A DNA stretch of 64,000 nt, taken from assembly GCF_007991635.1 (NCBI RefSeq), contig NZ_BJYS01000001.1, positions 62,001-126,000 on the forward strand, written 5' to 3'. Below are positions 17,309 through 27,923 of the stretch, in pieces. The stretch is from Adhaeribacter aerolatus (GTDB taxonomy: Bacteria > Bacteroidota > Bacteroidia > Cytophagales > Hymenobacteraceae). The first letter of the stretch is position 1. Every line of letters begins with the position of its first letter. The notes under the pieces are model-generated. The model saw nothing but the letters and a program-made list of their open reading frames with translations. It ran no database searches and was not told the DNA's origin. The translations under genes were made by a program, and so were the position numbers.

Positions 17309-18259
17309 ATGATGGAGAAAGATAAAAAGGTAGCCCTGATTGATATGGGCACCAACACGTTTCATCTTTTAATTACCCAAATCCAGGAAGGTAGCGAACC
17401 GAATGATTTGGTAAGAATAAAAGAACCTGTAAAATTGGGTGAAGGTGGGATAAGCCACGGCGAAATTGCTCCGGCTGCTTACGCCCGCGCCCTCCAAACC
17501 CTGAAAGGTTTTAAATCGCTGATTGACCAGCACGGGGCAGAAGAGGTAAAAGCCATGGCTACCAGCGCGGTACGCAATGCTGCGAACGGCCCCGATTTAA
17601 TACAAGATATTGCAGCAGAAACCGGCATAACGGTAGAAATTATTGATGGCGACCTGGAAGCCGAACTGATTTATTACGGGGTAAAATCGGCCTTGGAAAT
17701 TGGTTTTGAGAAAAGCCTGCTGATGGATATTGGTGGCGGCAGCGTGGAATTTATTATTTGCGACGACCACCAGGTTTTCTGGAAACAAAGCTTTGAAATT
17801 GGAGCGCAACGCTTGCTGGATAAATTTTTTATTACCGATCCGCTGGAAGAACACGCTATAGAAGCCCTGAAACTATATTTACAGGAGCAACTAACACCTT
17901 TGGCCGAAGCCGTAGCGCGTTGTAAACCTACTGTTTTAATTGGTTCTTCGGGCACCTTCGATACCCTCTGCGATATTGACTCTAAACGCAAAGGCCTGGA
18001 CCGGGAACAGGATTGCTGCCCCGAAGCAGATTTACCTCTGGCCGACTTTTACGAGATCTACGAAGATATTTTGCGCAAGAACCGCAGTGAACGGCTGGCT
18101 ATACCGGGTATGCTCGAAATGCGCGTAGATATGATTGTAATGGCGATTATTCTGATTGATTTTGTCCTGGAGAATTATTCGATAAATAAAATCCGGGTAT
18201 CGGCCTACGCCTTAAAAGAAGGCATGCTGTACCGGATGCTGAACCAGGAGCATAAATAA
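17309..18259 (+). CDS. Ppx/GppA-family phosphatase (exopolyphosphatase-like)
   Basis: The 316-residue protein shows the ASKHA phosphatase pattern: DMGTNTFHLLI near the start (phosphate 1 loop), TSAVRNAANG (about 90-99), and LLMDIGGGSVEFII (about 137-150, phosphate 2 loop). These enzymes hydrolyse inorganic polyphosphate or the 5' phosphate of pppGpp. It is the short two-domain form without the HD-type C-terminal part of Escherichia coli Ppx. Two ATG codons stand together at the start; either may be used. Co-transcription with the upstream methyltransferase is likely. Confidence 0.92.
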   Translation: MMEKDKKVALIDMGTNTFHLLITQIQEGSEPNDLVRIKEPVKLGEGGISHGEIAPAAYARALQTLKGFKSLIDQHGAEEVKAMATSAVRNAANGPDLIQDIAAETGITVEIIDGDLEAELIYYGVKSALEIGFEKSLLMDIGGGSVEFIICDDHQVFWKQSFEIGAQRLLDKFFITDPLEEHAIEALKLYLQEQLTPLAEAVARCKPTVLIGSSGTFDTLCDIDSKRKGLDREQDCCPEADLPLADFYEIYEDILRKNRSERLAIPGMLEMRVDMIVMAIILIDFVLENYSINKIRVSAYALKEGMLYRMLNQEHK

Positions 18260-18358
18260 CAACTAAGCCAAACTATTCCCGAAGCAAAAGCACAGTCAGT
18301 ATCTTTCCTATACCACTTTTTTTTGCCTGACCTTTTATTATATATAAGTTTCACCCCA

Positions 18359-19420
18359 ATGTTTCCTTACGAACAACTAAAACAATTTACCCAAAATATA
18401 TTCCGGGCCATCGGCCTTTCGGAGGCAGATGCTACGCTGGCAACCGATGTTTTACTTTCCGCCGATTTACGGGGCATCGATTCACACGGCATTGCCCGTT
18501 TATCGGGGTATGTGCGCTTATGGGAGGCCGGCCGCATAAACGCTACGCCTGATATTAAAGTAGTGCACGAAACCCCCAGCACAGCCGTAGTGGATGGCGA
18601 CCGGGGATTGGGTTTAGTAGTTGGGCCTAAAGCGATGGAAATTATTATTCAGAAGGCGAAGCAGGTGGGTACCGGTTGGGTATCGGTTAAAAACTCGAAC
18701 CACTTTGGTATTGCCGGGTACCACGCCATGATGCCCCTGGCCCACGACATGATTGGTTTGGCCATGACCAACGCCAGCCCCCTGGTAGCCCCCACATTTT
18801 CGGTAGAGCGCTTATTGGGCACTAACCCAATTGCCGTAGCCATACCGGCCAACGAACAACCACCGTTTGTTGCCGACCTAGCCACTACTACTGCTGCTAA
18901 TGGCAAGCTGGAGATTCTGCAACGCAAAGGTCTGGATGCACCCGTTGGCTGGATACAAGATGCGGCCGGCAATAATTCTACCAATACCCATGAGTTAAAG
19001 AATGGGGGAGCCTTAATGCCATTGGGCGGCGAACACGGCAGCCACAAAGGTTATGCCCTGGGCGCCGTAGTCGATATATTTTCCGCGGTGCTTTCGGGGG
19101 CTAATTACGGGCCTTGGGTACCGCCCTTTGTAAGCTTTTTGCCTTTGCCGGCTAACCCGGTAGGCGAAGGTATCGGACATTTTTTTGGGGCGATGCGGGT
19201 AGATGCCTTCCGGCCAGCTGATGAATTTAAACAACACATGGATAACTGGATTAAAACTTTCCGCGCGGCCAAAACCAAAGCCGGTCAGGCGGCGGTACTC
19301 ATTCCCGGCGATCCGGAACGCGAAATGACTGGCCAGCGGCTACAAACCGGTATACCACTACTAGATCCGGTTATAAAAGACCTGGAAACCCTGGGCCAAC
19401 GTTTCAGCATAAAGCTTTAA
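18359..19420 (+). CDS. Ldh-family NAD(P)-dependent malate/L-lactate dehydrogenase
   Basis: The protein belongs to the malate/L-lactate/ureidoglycolate dehydrogenase family, which is unrelated to classical lactate dehydrogenase. The sequence contains ADLRGIDSHGIARL with the conserved His, VKNSNHFGIAGYHAM with the catalytic His, and GTNPIAVAIPA. The frame is open from an ATG at 18323, but the family N-terminus begins MFPYEQLKQFTQ. I therefore start at 18359, giving 353 residues. The exact substrate among 2-hydroxy acids is unknown. A perfect terminator follows within 10 bases. Confidence 0.9.
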   Translation: MFPYEQLKQFTQNIFRAIGLSEADATLATDVLLSADLRGIDSHGIARLSGYVRLWEAGRINATPDIKVVHETPSTAVVDGDRGLGLVVGPKAMEIIIQKAKQVGTGWVSVKNSNHFGIAGYHAMMPLAHDMIGLAMTNASPLVAPTFSVERLLGTNPIAVAIPANEQPPFVADLATTTAANGKLEILQRKGLDAPVGWIQDAAGNNSTNTHELKNGGALMPLGGEHGSHKGYALGAVVDIFSAVLSGANYGPWVPPFVSFLPLPANPVGEGIGHFFGAMRVDAFRPADEFKQHMDNWIKTFRAAKTKAGQAAVLIPGDPEREMTGQRLQTGIPLLDPVIKDLETLGQRFSIKL

Positions 19421-19427
19421 ACTAATG

Positions 19428-19465
19428 AAAAAGCCGCTTTCAGGTAAAACTGAAAGCGGCTTTTT
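19428..19465 (+). terminator. Bidirectional terminator between convergent genes
   Basis: A perfect 16-bp inverted repeat (19428-19443 with 19450-19465, core GCCGCTTTCAG) has a 6-base loop and A/T ends. It lies between the end of the Ldh-family gene and the end of the convergent L,D-transpeptidase-family gene, and can serve both. Confidence 0.9.
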
Positions 19466-19492
19466 AGCAAATATTCTTTGCTAAGCCTTCTG

Positions 19493-20320
19493 CTAATTGT
19501 AGGCGTACGCCGGTACAGGCTGTTTAAAGAAGGTATTCATGGCTACTTCGGTATCCAGCAACTTAGAATTGTAATCGGCTTTAGATGCGTGCAAATATAA
19601 AACTGAGCCGTCTTTTATGTCCTGGATTATTTCCTTATGATTTTTCATGGGCAACGCCGGACAACCCTGGCTCCGGCCTAACCGGCCGTGTTGCTTCACA
19701 AAATCTTCGCTCACATATTCGGCCCCGTGCACTACTATATTCCGGTCGTAGGCATTTTTGTTATAATCTTCATCCATACCCACCAGTTTCAGCGATAAAC
19801 CGTGCCGGCCCTGGTAAGTATTCTGCGTTACAAAAAAACCTAAACTACTTTTCTCCGACTGAATTACATTCGAAAACTCTTCGGCTACATCCCAACCAGA
19901 ATTTTTACCGTGCGCCACCAAAGATTGGTGCAGAATTACTTTATTCTGGATATCAATTACCCAAAACCGCTTTTCGGAAGAAGATTTATCAAAATCGGCA
20001 ATGGTTAAAGTTCTGTTATTTTGGACCAGGCCCGCATGTAAAAGATTCAGGTAGCCAACTAATGCCTGGTTAAATACCTCCAGGCTTAATCCGGCCTGTT
20101 CTAAACCTATTTGCTCGTATAAATCATAGACTTCTAACTCAAACTGAATAAATTTCAGTGCTTCGCTATTAGGGGCTACCACCGTTGCACCTTGCTTTTG
20201 CATTGTACTGCCGGCCGGTAGCGGCGAATGAGCAAGGAAAAAGGAGGCAAAAAGCGGTATAGCTTTCTTTACTTGTCTCCCACTCCATTTTTTTCTTAAA
20301 CGCACTTTACCTTTTTTCAT
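19493..20320 (-). CDS. YkuD_2-type murein L,D-transpeptidase catalytic-domain protein
   Basis: The 275-residue protein has an N-terminal signal segment (about residues 18-38) and a C-terminal catalytic domain. That domain ends HGRLGRSQGCPALP with Cys220 as the likely nucleophile, and His198 (VVHGA) in the expected upstream position. This pattern is that of the wide family annotated as murein L,D-transpeptidase catalytic domain (PF13645), a divergent relative of YkuD. A role in peptidoglycan cross-linking outside the cytoplasm is inferred; activity is not proven for most members. Confidence 0.85.
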   Translation of the reverse strand: MKKGKVRLRKKWSGRQVKKAIPLFASFFLAHSPLPAGSTMQKQGATVVAPNSEALKFIQFELEVYDLYEQIGLEQAGLSLEVFNQALVGYLNLLHAGLVQNNRTLTIADFDKSSSEKRFWVIDIQNKVILHQSLVAHGKNSGWDVAEEFSNVIQSEKSSLGFFVTQNTYQGRHGLSLKLVGMDEDYNKNAYDRNIVVHGAEYVSEDFVKQHGRLGRSQGCPALPMKNHKEIIQDIKDGSVLYLHASKADYNSKLLDTEVAMNTFFKQPVPAYAYN

Positions 20321-20703
20321 AATTGCTTTTCTTAGAAAAGTCGAATAATTTTAATTATACGGATATTATCTGCTTGTGGCCCAATAATTTACCAAAACAG
20401 CTAAACAAAATATTAGTATCTACAAGCTTTAACCTATTTTTCTGATGGTTCAGATACTCTTTGTTCTTAAATAATTAGAAATGAAAATTGATTAAATACT
20501 TTACTAGTTGTACTTATTCAAATTCAAAGACACACCACGTAAATAATTGATAATCAATAAAGTGTATTTATTCTTAAAAAGCCATTAACCGCTTTGACTT
20601 GAAAAAACAAATTGACGAATTTAGGGTATGATTTATATCTGTTTCCAGAGCGCCCTACTTGTCTGCGGCTATCCCGATACTTACAGATAGTTAATTTAAT
20701 TCG

Positions 20704-20711
20704 TAATTTTG
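20704..20711 (+). promoter_or_regulatory. Candidate -7 element for the hscA-like gene
   Basis: TAATTTTG matches TAnnTTTG and is followed by GC, as in the tRNA-Tyr promoter. It lies 43 bases before the ATG. The -33 position has TTAC in place of TTTG. Confidence 0.5.
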
Positions 20712-20722
20712 CACTTTCATTG

Positions 20723-20738
20723 GGCTGTTTATACAGCC
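20723..20738 (+). promoter_or_regulatory. 5' leader hairpin before the hscA-like gene
   Basis: GGCTGT (20723-20728) and ACAGCC (20733-20738) form a perfect 6-bp stem with loop TTAT. It would sit near the 5' end of the transcript and end 16 bases before the ATG. There is no Shine-Dalgarno sequence between hairpin and ATG. Confidence 0.4.
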
Positions 20739-20754
20739 GAAACGTTTATAGAAG

Positions 20755-22620
20755 ATGGCTAAAGTTGCAATAAATCTGTCTACGGGCACGATACAGAAAG
20801 AAGAAATAATAGTAGGAATAGATTTGGGTACTACCAACAGCCTGGTTGCCTATATTCATCCGGAAGAAAAAAGGGCAATTGCCATTAACGATCAGGGCTT
20901 GGGTACCATCGTGCCTTCGGTCGTCCACTTTACCAATTCGGGTGAAGTACTCGTGGGGCACGATGCCAAAGAATATTTAATAACCGATCCGGCCCATACT
21001 ATTTATTCGGTAAAACGGCTATTGGGCAAATCTTACCAGGACCTGGGCAGCCACAAAGATTATTTTGGCTATAAAATTATAGATGATAATACCGAGGGTC
21101 TGGTTAAAATTCGCGTGGGCGATCAGTTTTATTCGCCGATTGAGTTATCGGCCGAAATATTAAAAGAACTCCGCAAACGCGCCGAGCACGCCCTGAAAAC
21201 ACCGGTTAACCGGGCTGTAATTACGGTGCCGGCTTATTTTAACGACTCGCAACGACAGGCCACCCGCGATGCCGGCAAACTGGCCGGCCTGGAAGTTTTG
21301 CGTATTGTAAACGAACCAACTGCTGCCTCGCTGGCCTACGGCATTGGCCTGGACCCCTCCGAAGAAAAAACCATAGCCGTTTATGATTTAGGTGGCGGTA
21401 CTTTCGATATTTCTATCCTGCACATTCAGCAGGGAATATTTGAAGTACTCAGCACCCACGGCAATACTTATTTAGGCGGCGATGATTTTGACCGCGCCAT
21501 TGTGAATTATTGGTTGCAGGAAAACAATATTCCGGAAGCAGAGCTTACACATAATAAAGAATTGTCGCAGGCCTTACGCTTAAAGGCCGAAGAAGCTAAA
21601 ATAGCGCTGAGTGCTGCCGATACCTACGCGACCACCACCCATAACATTACCTGCAATATTACCCGGGTTACTTTTGAAAGTTTGATTAGCCCAATCGTAG
21701 AAAAAACTATTAAAGCTTGTGAGCAGGCTTTAAACGATGCTAACATTAGCCACGAGGCTATTCAGTCGGTGGTAATGGTGGGAGGCTCTACCCGTGTACC
21801 ATTGGTGTACCGCACGGTTTCCGATTTCTTCGGCAAAGAAGCTAACAATTCGTTAAACCCCGACGAAGTGGTAGCCTTGGGAGCAGCTATTCAGGCCGAT
21901 GTGCTGGCTGGTAATCGGAAAGATATATTGCTGCTGGATGTTACCCCTTTAACCCTGGGCATCGAAACCATGGGCGGCTTGATGGACTCGATTATTCCCC
22001 GAAATTCTAAAATTCCTACTAAAGCCGGCCGCCAGTATACTACTTCTATCGATGGGCAGGTAAACATGAAGATTGCGGTGTACCAGGGCGAGCGCGATTT
22101 GGTTAAAGAAAACCGGAAACTAGCCGAATTCGACTTAAAAGGTATTCCGGCCATGCCCGCCGGCTTACCCAAAGTAGATGTAAACTTTATTCTGAACGCC
22201 GATGGTATCTTAAAAGTAGAAGCCATTGAACTACGGTCAGGTGTAAAACAGCAGGTAGAAGTAAAACCCCAGTACGGCCTAACCGACGAACAGGTAGAGC
22301 AAATGCTGCTGGATTCGGTAACACACGCCCGCGAAGACGTGGCAACCCGCATGGTTATCGAAGCCCGCACCACCGCCGAGCAACTCCTTTACCAGGTAGA
22401 TAGGTTTGTACAGAAAAATCGCCAGCATTTAACCGAAGAAGAAATTGCCCAAACTATGGCTAAGAGACAAGTAGTGGCCGATTTACTGGCCACCGGCAAC
22501 CAGGATAAGGATACCATTCTGCGGGCGGTAGATGACCTGGAAGAAACCACCCGACCCTTCGCCGAAAGAGTAATGGATATTTCGATTAAAGAGGCAATGG
22601 CAGGTAAAAAAATAGAGTAG
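20755..22620 (+). CDS. hscA: Hsp70 chaperone, HscA-like
   Basis: The 621-residue product is a complete Hsp70. The nucleotide-binding domain starts VGIDLGTTNSLVAYI, with the second phosphate loop VYDLGGGTFDIS and the adenosine motif VMVGGSTRVP. The substrate-binding domain follows from about residue 395. The N-terminal extension MAKVAINLSTGTIQKEE and the shorter lid, without the EEVD-like DnaK tail, agree with the HscA type, which in iron-sulfur assembly acts on the scaffold IscU. Bacteroidota proteins of this length carry that name. No iscU, iscS or hscB gene is adjacent, so assignment to this role is inference and a DnaK paralogue is possible. Confidence 0.85.
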   Translation: MAKVAINLSTGTIQKEEIIVGIDLGTTNSLVAYIHPEEKRAIAINDQGLGTIVPSVVHFTNSGEVLVGHDAKEYLITDPAHTIYSVKRLLGKSYQDLGSHKDYFGYKIIDDNTEGLVKIRVGDQFYSPIELSAEILKELRKRAEHALKTPVNRAVITVPAYFNDSQRQATRDAGKLAGLEVLRIVNEPTAASLAYGIGLDPSEEKTIAVYDLGGGTFDISILHIQQGIFEVLSTHGNTYLGGDDFDRAIVNYWLQENNIPEAELTHNKELSQALRLKAEEAKIALSAADTYATTTHNITCNITRVTFESLISPIVEKTIKACEQALNDANISHEAIQSVVMVGGSTRVPLVYRTVSDFFGKEANNSLNPDEVVALGAAIQADVLAGNRKDILLLDVTPLTLGIETMGGLMDSIIPRNSKIPTKAGRQYTTSIDGQVNMKIAVYQGERDLVKENRKLAEFDLKGIPAMPAGLPKVDVNFILNADGILKVEAIELRSGVKQQVEVKPQYGLTDEQVEQMLLDSVTHAREDVATRMVIEARTTAEQLLYQVDRFVQKNRQHLTEEEIAQTMAKRQVVADLLATGNQDKDTILRAVDDLEETTRPFAERVMDISIKEAMAGKKIE

Positions 22621-22630
22621 ATAAATAACC

Positions 22631-22683
22631 TTAAATAAAACATAAATGCCACCCGATAAAGGTGGCATTTATGTTTTATTTAA
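22631..22683 (+). terminator. Long perfect hairpin after the hscA-like gene
   Basis: A perfect 23-bp inverted repeat (22631-22653 with 22661-22683) has a 7-base loop and contains AAATGCCACC. It follows the stop codon at 22618-22620 and lies before the convergent divIC-like gene end. The stem is unusually long for a simple terminator. Confidence 0.85.
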
Positions 22684-22738
22684 ATTTCTATACGGTTTAC
22701 TATTATCCGTTTTAAATGAATTAACCAAATATTTATTT

Positions 22739-23050
22739 TTATTTGGCTTTATCCTCTTTCTTCATAATAATAAATAAATCTTCGGCAGGCTTTTTCATCT
22801 GGTATTTTTCGCGAGCATATTTTTCCAGCAACGCCGAATTACTTAATAATTCTTCCCGGTCTTTCTGTACCTGGGTTATCCGCTGCATATAATGTTCTTT
22901 TTCATCTTCCAGCTCACTCAGTTTCTTGCTCATCTGGTACTGGGTAATAAAATCGTTCGAATCGAAAAAGAACATCCAAACCAGGAACAGAATGGTAAAT
23001 AAAAAATAGAAACTGCGGAAAAACTTCGGGATTCTTGCCAACATATACAC
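22739..23050 (-). CDS. FtsB/DivIC-type septum formation initiator
   Basis: The 103-residue protein has one membrane segment (about residues 10-30), followed by a coiled coil (about 40-80, rich in E, K, Q and L) and a short region ending EKYAREKYQMKKPAEDLFII. The last segment is the family signature of FtsB/DivIC, which links the FtsQ/FtsL division proteins in the inner membrane. Bacteroidota commonly keep it directly after eno, as here. The reading frame has two early ATG codons two codons apart; either start is possible. Confidence 0.85.
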   Translation of the reverse strand: MYMLARIPKFFRSFYFLFTILFLVWMFFFDSNDFITQYQMSKKLSELEDEKEHYMQRITQVQKDREELLSNSALLEKYAREKYQMKKPAEDLFIIMKKEDKAK

Positions 23051-23066
23051 CAGTTTTAAAAGAAAA

Positions 23067-23096
23067 GGCCTGTTAACACCAAAAGTTTAACAGGCC
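23067..23096 (-). terminator. Terminator after eno
   Basis: GGCCTGTTAA (23067-23076) pairs perfectly with TTAACAGGCC (23087-23096). On the minus strand it is followed by TTTTCTTTT. It sits between eno and divIC, so divIC expression probably depends on readthrough or an unseen start. Confidence 0.75.
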
Positions 23097-23125
23097 CCTA
23101 ATTTAAGAAATTTCCGGAACAGGCA

Positions 23126-24409
<1,284 letters not shown>

Positions 24410-24453
24410 TTAAAATATTACAAAAGATTATAGGTGGAGGTGTTCAAATCCGA

Positions 24454-25569
24454 TTAGGCTTCTCCCTTACGCTGCTTAATCAACTGAATAAATTCGTCGA
24501 AAAGATAGGCAGAATCGTGGGGACCCGGTGAAGATTCCGGGTGATATTGCACCGAAAAGGCAGGTTTATCTTTAACCCGGATACCTTCGATGGTACCATC
24601 ATTCAGGTTAACATGGGTTATTTCTACCTTTTGGTTATTTTTTACTTGCTCCGCATCTACCGCAAAACCATGGTTTTGGGAGGTAACTTCGCATTTGCCG
24701 GTTAATAAATTTTTAACCGGATGGTTTAAGCCGCGGTGGCCATTATGCATTTTGTAGGTAGAGATGCCATTGGCTTGCGCTAAAATCTGGTGCCCCATGC
24801 AAATTCCAAATAAAGGTTTTTCCTGCTCCAGCATTTTGGTTACATTCTCAACAGCTTGGGTAGTTGCGGCCGGGTCCCCGGGTCCGTTAGAAATAAAATA
24901 ACCGTCTGGTCCCCATTTCTCCATTTCTTCAAAACTGGTATCGAACGGGAATACCTTGCATTCGCAGCCACGCTGCGTGAAGTTGTTCAGAATATTCTTC
25001 TTCACGCCTAAATCCAGAATAGCCACTTTATATTGCTTATTCGGCGCTGCCAAATCATAAACTTCATTAGTGCTAACTTTTGAAGCTAGTTCCAATCCAT
25101 CCATCGAAGGTGTTTCGGCTAACTTCTCCTGCAGAATTTTAATATCAGCCTCATCGGAAGAAATAATGGCATTCATGGCACCCTTATCGCGAATATGCCG
25201 AACCAACTCACGGGTGTCAATTTCACAAATGCCAATAATATTGGCTCTTTCGAAATATTCCTGCAAAGAACCTTCTGCGGAATTGCGGGAAAAAAATTCC
25301 GAGAATTCTTTACAAACTAACCCTTTGATTTGAACCTGCTCCGATTCTACTTCTTTCCGAACTACGCCATAATTACCTACGTGTGGAACTGTCGTAATTA
25401 CAATCTGGCCGTAATAAGAAGGGTCTGTGAATATTTCCTGATATCCCGTCATACCGGTATTGAAGCAAAGCTCACCGGAACTGGTACCAATGCGGCCTAA
25501 GCTTTTGCCGCGATAAATTTTTCCATCTTCTAATAATAAGATGGCTTCTGTTGCAATTCTTTCTTTCAT
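24454..25569 (-). CDS. carA: Carbamoyl-phosphate synthase small subunit (glutaminase)
   Basis: CarA frees ammonia from glutamine and passes it to CarB to make carbamoyl phosphate for arginine and pyrimidine synthesis. The class I amidotransferase triad is Cys257 in FGICMGHQ, His343 and Glu345 in QYHPESSPGP. The length (371) is typical. The carB gene is not in this window. A TATTTTTG box at 25585-25592, straight after the rplQ terminator, could start a transcript with a very short leader. Confidence 0.97.
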   Translation of the reverse strand: MKERIATEAILLLEDGKIYRGKSLGRIGTSSGELCFNTGMTGYQEIFTDPSYYGQIVITTVPHVGNYGVVRKEVESEQVQIKGLVCKEFSEFFSRNSAEGSLQEYFERANIIGICEIDTRELVRHIRDKGAMNAIISSDEADIKILQEKLAETPSMDGLELASKVSTNEVYDLAAPNKQYKVAILDLGVKKNILNNFTQRGCECKVFPFDTSFEEMEKWGPDGYFISNGPGDPAATTQAVENVTKMLEQEKPLFGICMGHQILAQANGISTYKMHNGHRGLNHPVKNLLTGKCEVTSQNHGFAVDAEQVKNNQKVEITHVNLNDGTIEGIRVKDKPAFSVQYHPESSPGPHDSAYLFDEFIQLIKQRKGEA

Positions 25570-25584
25570 GCTCTTGTATTACTG

Positions 25585-25592
25585 CAAAAATA
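25585..25592 (-). promoter_or_regulatory. Possible -7 element for carA
   Basis: The minus strand reads TATTTTTG followed by CAG. It is 16 bases before the carA ATG and overlaps the T tract of the rplQ terminator. No TTTG is found at the -33 distance, so it may be chance in a T-rich run. Confidence 0.3.
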
Positions 25593-25598
25593 AAAAAA

Positions 25599-25622
25599 GG
25601 GATATGATAAATATCATATCCC
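25599..25622 (-). terminator. Terminator after rplQ
   Basis: GGGATATGAT (25599-25608) and ATCATATCCC (25613-25622) form a perfect 10-bp stem with loop AAAT. On the minus strand it is followed by seven T residues. It ends the large ribosomal-protein operon. Confidence 0.85.
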
Positions 25623-25646
25623 CTTATAAATTACTTGAAAAAATAT

Positions 25647-26165
25647 TTATTCAGCATCCTCTGCTTTAGTAGCTTGATCAGCGTTAGTTGATTCTTCCGG
25701 TTTGGCAGGAGCTGCATTAGCTGCAGGTGTATCGGCACTATCTTTCTTTTTAGACCGTCTTCTGGATCTTGGTTTAGCAGCCGCCGCAGTAGCACTCAAC
25801 ATATTCTCGTTGTAATCTACTAACTCAATAATGCACATATCGGCATTATCACCTAAACGGTTGCCGGTTTTCAGAATACGGGTATAACCACCCGGCCGGG
25901 TAGCAATCTTATTTGCTATTTCATCAAATAAAATTTTAACCGATTCTTTGTCCTGCAAATAAGAAAATATAGTACGTCTGGAATGCGTCGTATCGTTCTT
26001 AGATTTAGTTAAAAGTGGCTCAACATATTTGCGCAATGCTTTTGCTTTTGCCACTGTGGTAGTAACGCGTTTGTGCAAAATCAGCGAAGAAGCCATGTTT
26101 GATAACATAGCCTTCCGGTGAGAAGCCGTTCTACCTAAATGATTTATTTTTTTACCGTGTCTCAT
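25647..26165 (-). CDS. rplQ: Ribosomal protein L17
   Basis: The protein starts [20 protein letters not shown], the L17 signature, and the core ends near residue 125 ([11 protein letters not shown]). A further 45 residues form a low-complexity tail of alternating basic and acidic patches ([10 protein letters not shown], then Ala/Glu-rich). Tails like this are seen in Bacteroidota L17. L17 sits at the exit-tunnel side of the 50S subunit. It is the last gene of the alpha-type segment, 71 bases after rpoA. Confidence 0.97.
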   Translation of the reverse strand: MRHGKKINHLGRTASHRKAMLSNMASSLILHKRVTTTVAKAKALRKYVEPLLTKSKNDTTHSRRTIFSYLQDKESVKILFDEIANKIATRPGGYTRILKTGNRLGDNADMCIIELVDYNENMLSATAAAAKPRSRRRSKKKDSADTPAANAAPAKPEESTNADQATKAEDAE

Positions 26166-26236
26166 TATTATTTACTTGTGCACGTGCATACCGTCAATCA
26201 ACCTTTTACGGGATCGGGAATTATGCCGTTAATTAA

Positions 26237-27226
26237 TTAATCTTCCTCTAATTTATACTTCGACAAATCCATTCCGAAGGTTAAACCTTTTTCCTGAACC
26301 AAATTTTCCAGCTCGGTTAAAGATTTTTTACCAAAATTCCGGAACTTCATCATGTCTTGCATATCCAATTGTACCAGGTCTCCCAAGGTACGAATATCAG
26401 CCGCTTTTAAGCAGTTGTAAGCGCGTACTGAAAGGTCCATATCGTTCAATGGCGTTTTCAGAACTTTGCGCATATGCAGCATTTCTTCATCTACTGCCTC
26501 TTCTTCTTCTGGTTTGGCCGTTTCAAAAGTCATGGTGTTGTCGGAGAACAACATGAAGTGCTGAATTAATATATGAGCAGCTCCTTTAAGCGCATCTTCC
26601 GGATGAATAGAACCATCCGTCTGAATATCAATTAAAAGCTTCTCATAGTCAGTTTTTTGTTCAACCCTGGTGTTTTCAATGCTGTACTTTACATTCTTAA
26701 TAGGTGTAAAAATAGCATCGATTGCAATCTGGCCAAAAACCTGATCATTTGGTTTATTTTCTTCCGCCGGTACATAACCGCGACCTTTTTGAATGGTTAA
26801 TTCCACATCCAGCGAAATGTTATTGTCCAGGTGACAAATAACTAATTCGGGATTTAGAATTTGAAAGCCATTGGTAAACCGGTTGATGTCGCCAGCCGTA
26901 AAGGTGTCCTGATTTCGGATAGAAACTGTAATCTTATCCTCAATGGCATCGTTTGCTTTTTTAAAACGAACCATTTTAAGGTTAAGGATAATTTCTGATA
27001 CATCTTCTATCACTCCTTCTATGGTGGAGAACTCATGCAATACACTAGGTATTCTCACAGAAGTGATAGCATAACCTTCCAATGAAGACAGCAATATTCT
27101 TCTAAGTGCGTTGCCAATTGTTACTCCATACCCTTTTTCAAGCGGTTTAAATTCAAATTGACCATTAAAGTCGTCGGATTTTTCCATTACGACTTTTTCA
27201 GGCATCTGAAAGGCTAATATAGACAT
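26237..27226 (-). CDS. rpoA: RNA polymerase alpha subunit
   Basis: At 329 residues it is full length. The N-terminal dimerisation domain (about 1-230) contains [22 protein letters not shown], and the C-terminal domain (about 255-320), which binds DNA upstream elements and activators, contains the helix-hairpin-helix part [15 protein letters not shown]. It lies between rpsD and rplQ as in the classical alpha operon. The linker between domains is rich in Glu. Confidence 0.98.
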   Translation of the reverse strand: MSILAFQMPEKVVMEKSDDFNGQFEFKPLEKGYGVTIGNALRRILLSSLEGYAITSVRIPSVLHEFSTIEGVIEDVSEIILNLKMVRFKKANDAIEDKITVSIRNQDTFTAGDINRFTNGFQILNPELVICHLDNNISLDVELTIQKGRGYVPAEENKPNDQVFGQIAIDAIFTPIKNVKYSIENTRVEQKTDYEKLLIDIQTDGSIHPEDALKGAAHILIQHFMLFSDNTMTFETAKPEEEEAVDEEMLHMRKVLKTPLNDMDLSVRAYNCLKAADIRTLGDLVQLDMQDMMKFRNFGKKSLTELENLVQEKGLTFGMDLSKYKLEED

Positions 27227-27266
27227 ATAGACTACTTTATTTTTAAAAGATGGAACTAAAGAACTA

Positions 27267-27872
27267 TTACTTAGAGTAAAGTTCTACAATTAATTGTTCC
27301 TGAATTTTCTCAGGAATTTGATCCCGCTGCGGCGCAGAAACAAATTTTCCTACCATTTCTTTGCCATCCCATTCTAACCAGCCAAACTGACGGGCGTTAC
27401 GGGCAGAAAGACTAGTGGTAATAGCTTCAAGAGACTTTGACTTTTCACGCACACCAATTACCTGTCCTGGTTTTAAATTGTAAGATGCAATATTTACAAT
27501 TTCGCCATCTACGGTAATATGTTTGTGTAAAACTAATTGACGGGCAGCTCTACGGGTAGGTGCAATGCCTAAACGGTAAACGGTGTTATCTAAACGAGCT
27601 TCTAACAAAGCCAGTAAGTTTTCACCTGTAATTCCGCCTTTGCGCTGTGCTTTTTCAAATAGATTAGCAAATTGCTTTTCTAAAACACCGTACAAATATT
27701 TAGCCTTTTGCTTCTCTGTTAATTGTAGGGCGTATTCCGATTGTTTTTTTCTTCTGCCTCTTCCGTGCATACCAGGAGGATAAGCTTTCTTGGTCAAAGC
27801 TTTGCTAGTACCAAAGATAGGCTCGTTAAATCTTCTGGATATTTTCGTTTTCGGGCCAGTATATCTTGCCAT
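27267..27872 (-). CDS. rpsD: Ribosomal protein S4
   Basis: The 201 residues include the RNA-binding S4 domain at about 90-155 ([21 protein letters not shown]). The N-terminal segment has no cysteine, so this is the zinc-free form. S4 binds 16S rRNA early in 30S assembly and, in other bacteria, represses its own operon; no such leader structure was looked for with certainty here. Confidence 0.98.
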   Translation of the reverse strand: MARYTGPKTKISRRFNEPIFGTSKALTKKAYPPGMHGRGRRKKQSEYALQLTEKQKAKYLYGVLEKQFANLFEKAQRKGGITGENLLALLEARLDNTVYRLGIAPTRRAARQLVLHKHITVDGEIVNIASYNLKPGQVIGVREKSKSLEAITTSLSARNARQFGWLEWDGKEMVGKFVSAPQRDQIPEKIQEQLIVELYSK

Positions 27873-27923
27873 TTCTAATAATATTTATGATGAAGCCTCT
27901 GCAAAAGAGGCTTCATAATTTTT

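Larger units (their letters stand above)
20321..20754. other. Divergent intergenic region between the L,D-transpeptidase gene and hscA-like gene
   Basis: The 434 AT-rich bases hold no gene. On the plus strand there is a TAATTTTG -7 candidate (20704-20711) and, in the leader, a short hairpin (20723-20738). No matching promoter could be seen for the leftward gene. Confidence 0.5.

Noticed and set aside
18323-18358. Upstream start for the Ldh-family gene
   Set aside because: The added 12 residues are hydrophobic and not part of the family N-terminus, which begins at the next ATG.
20641-20700. Possible riboswitch in the hscA-like leader region
   Set aside because: Only one short stem is visible and no known aptamer core could be recognised.
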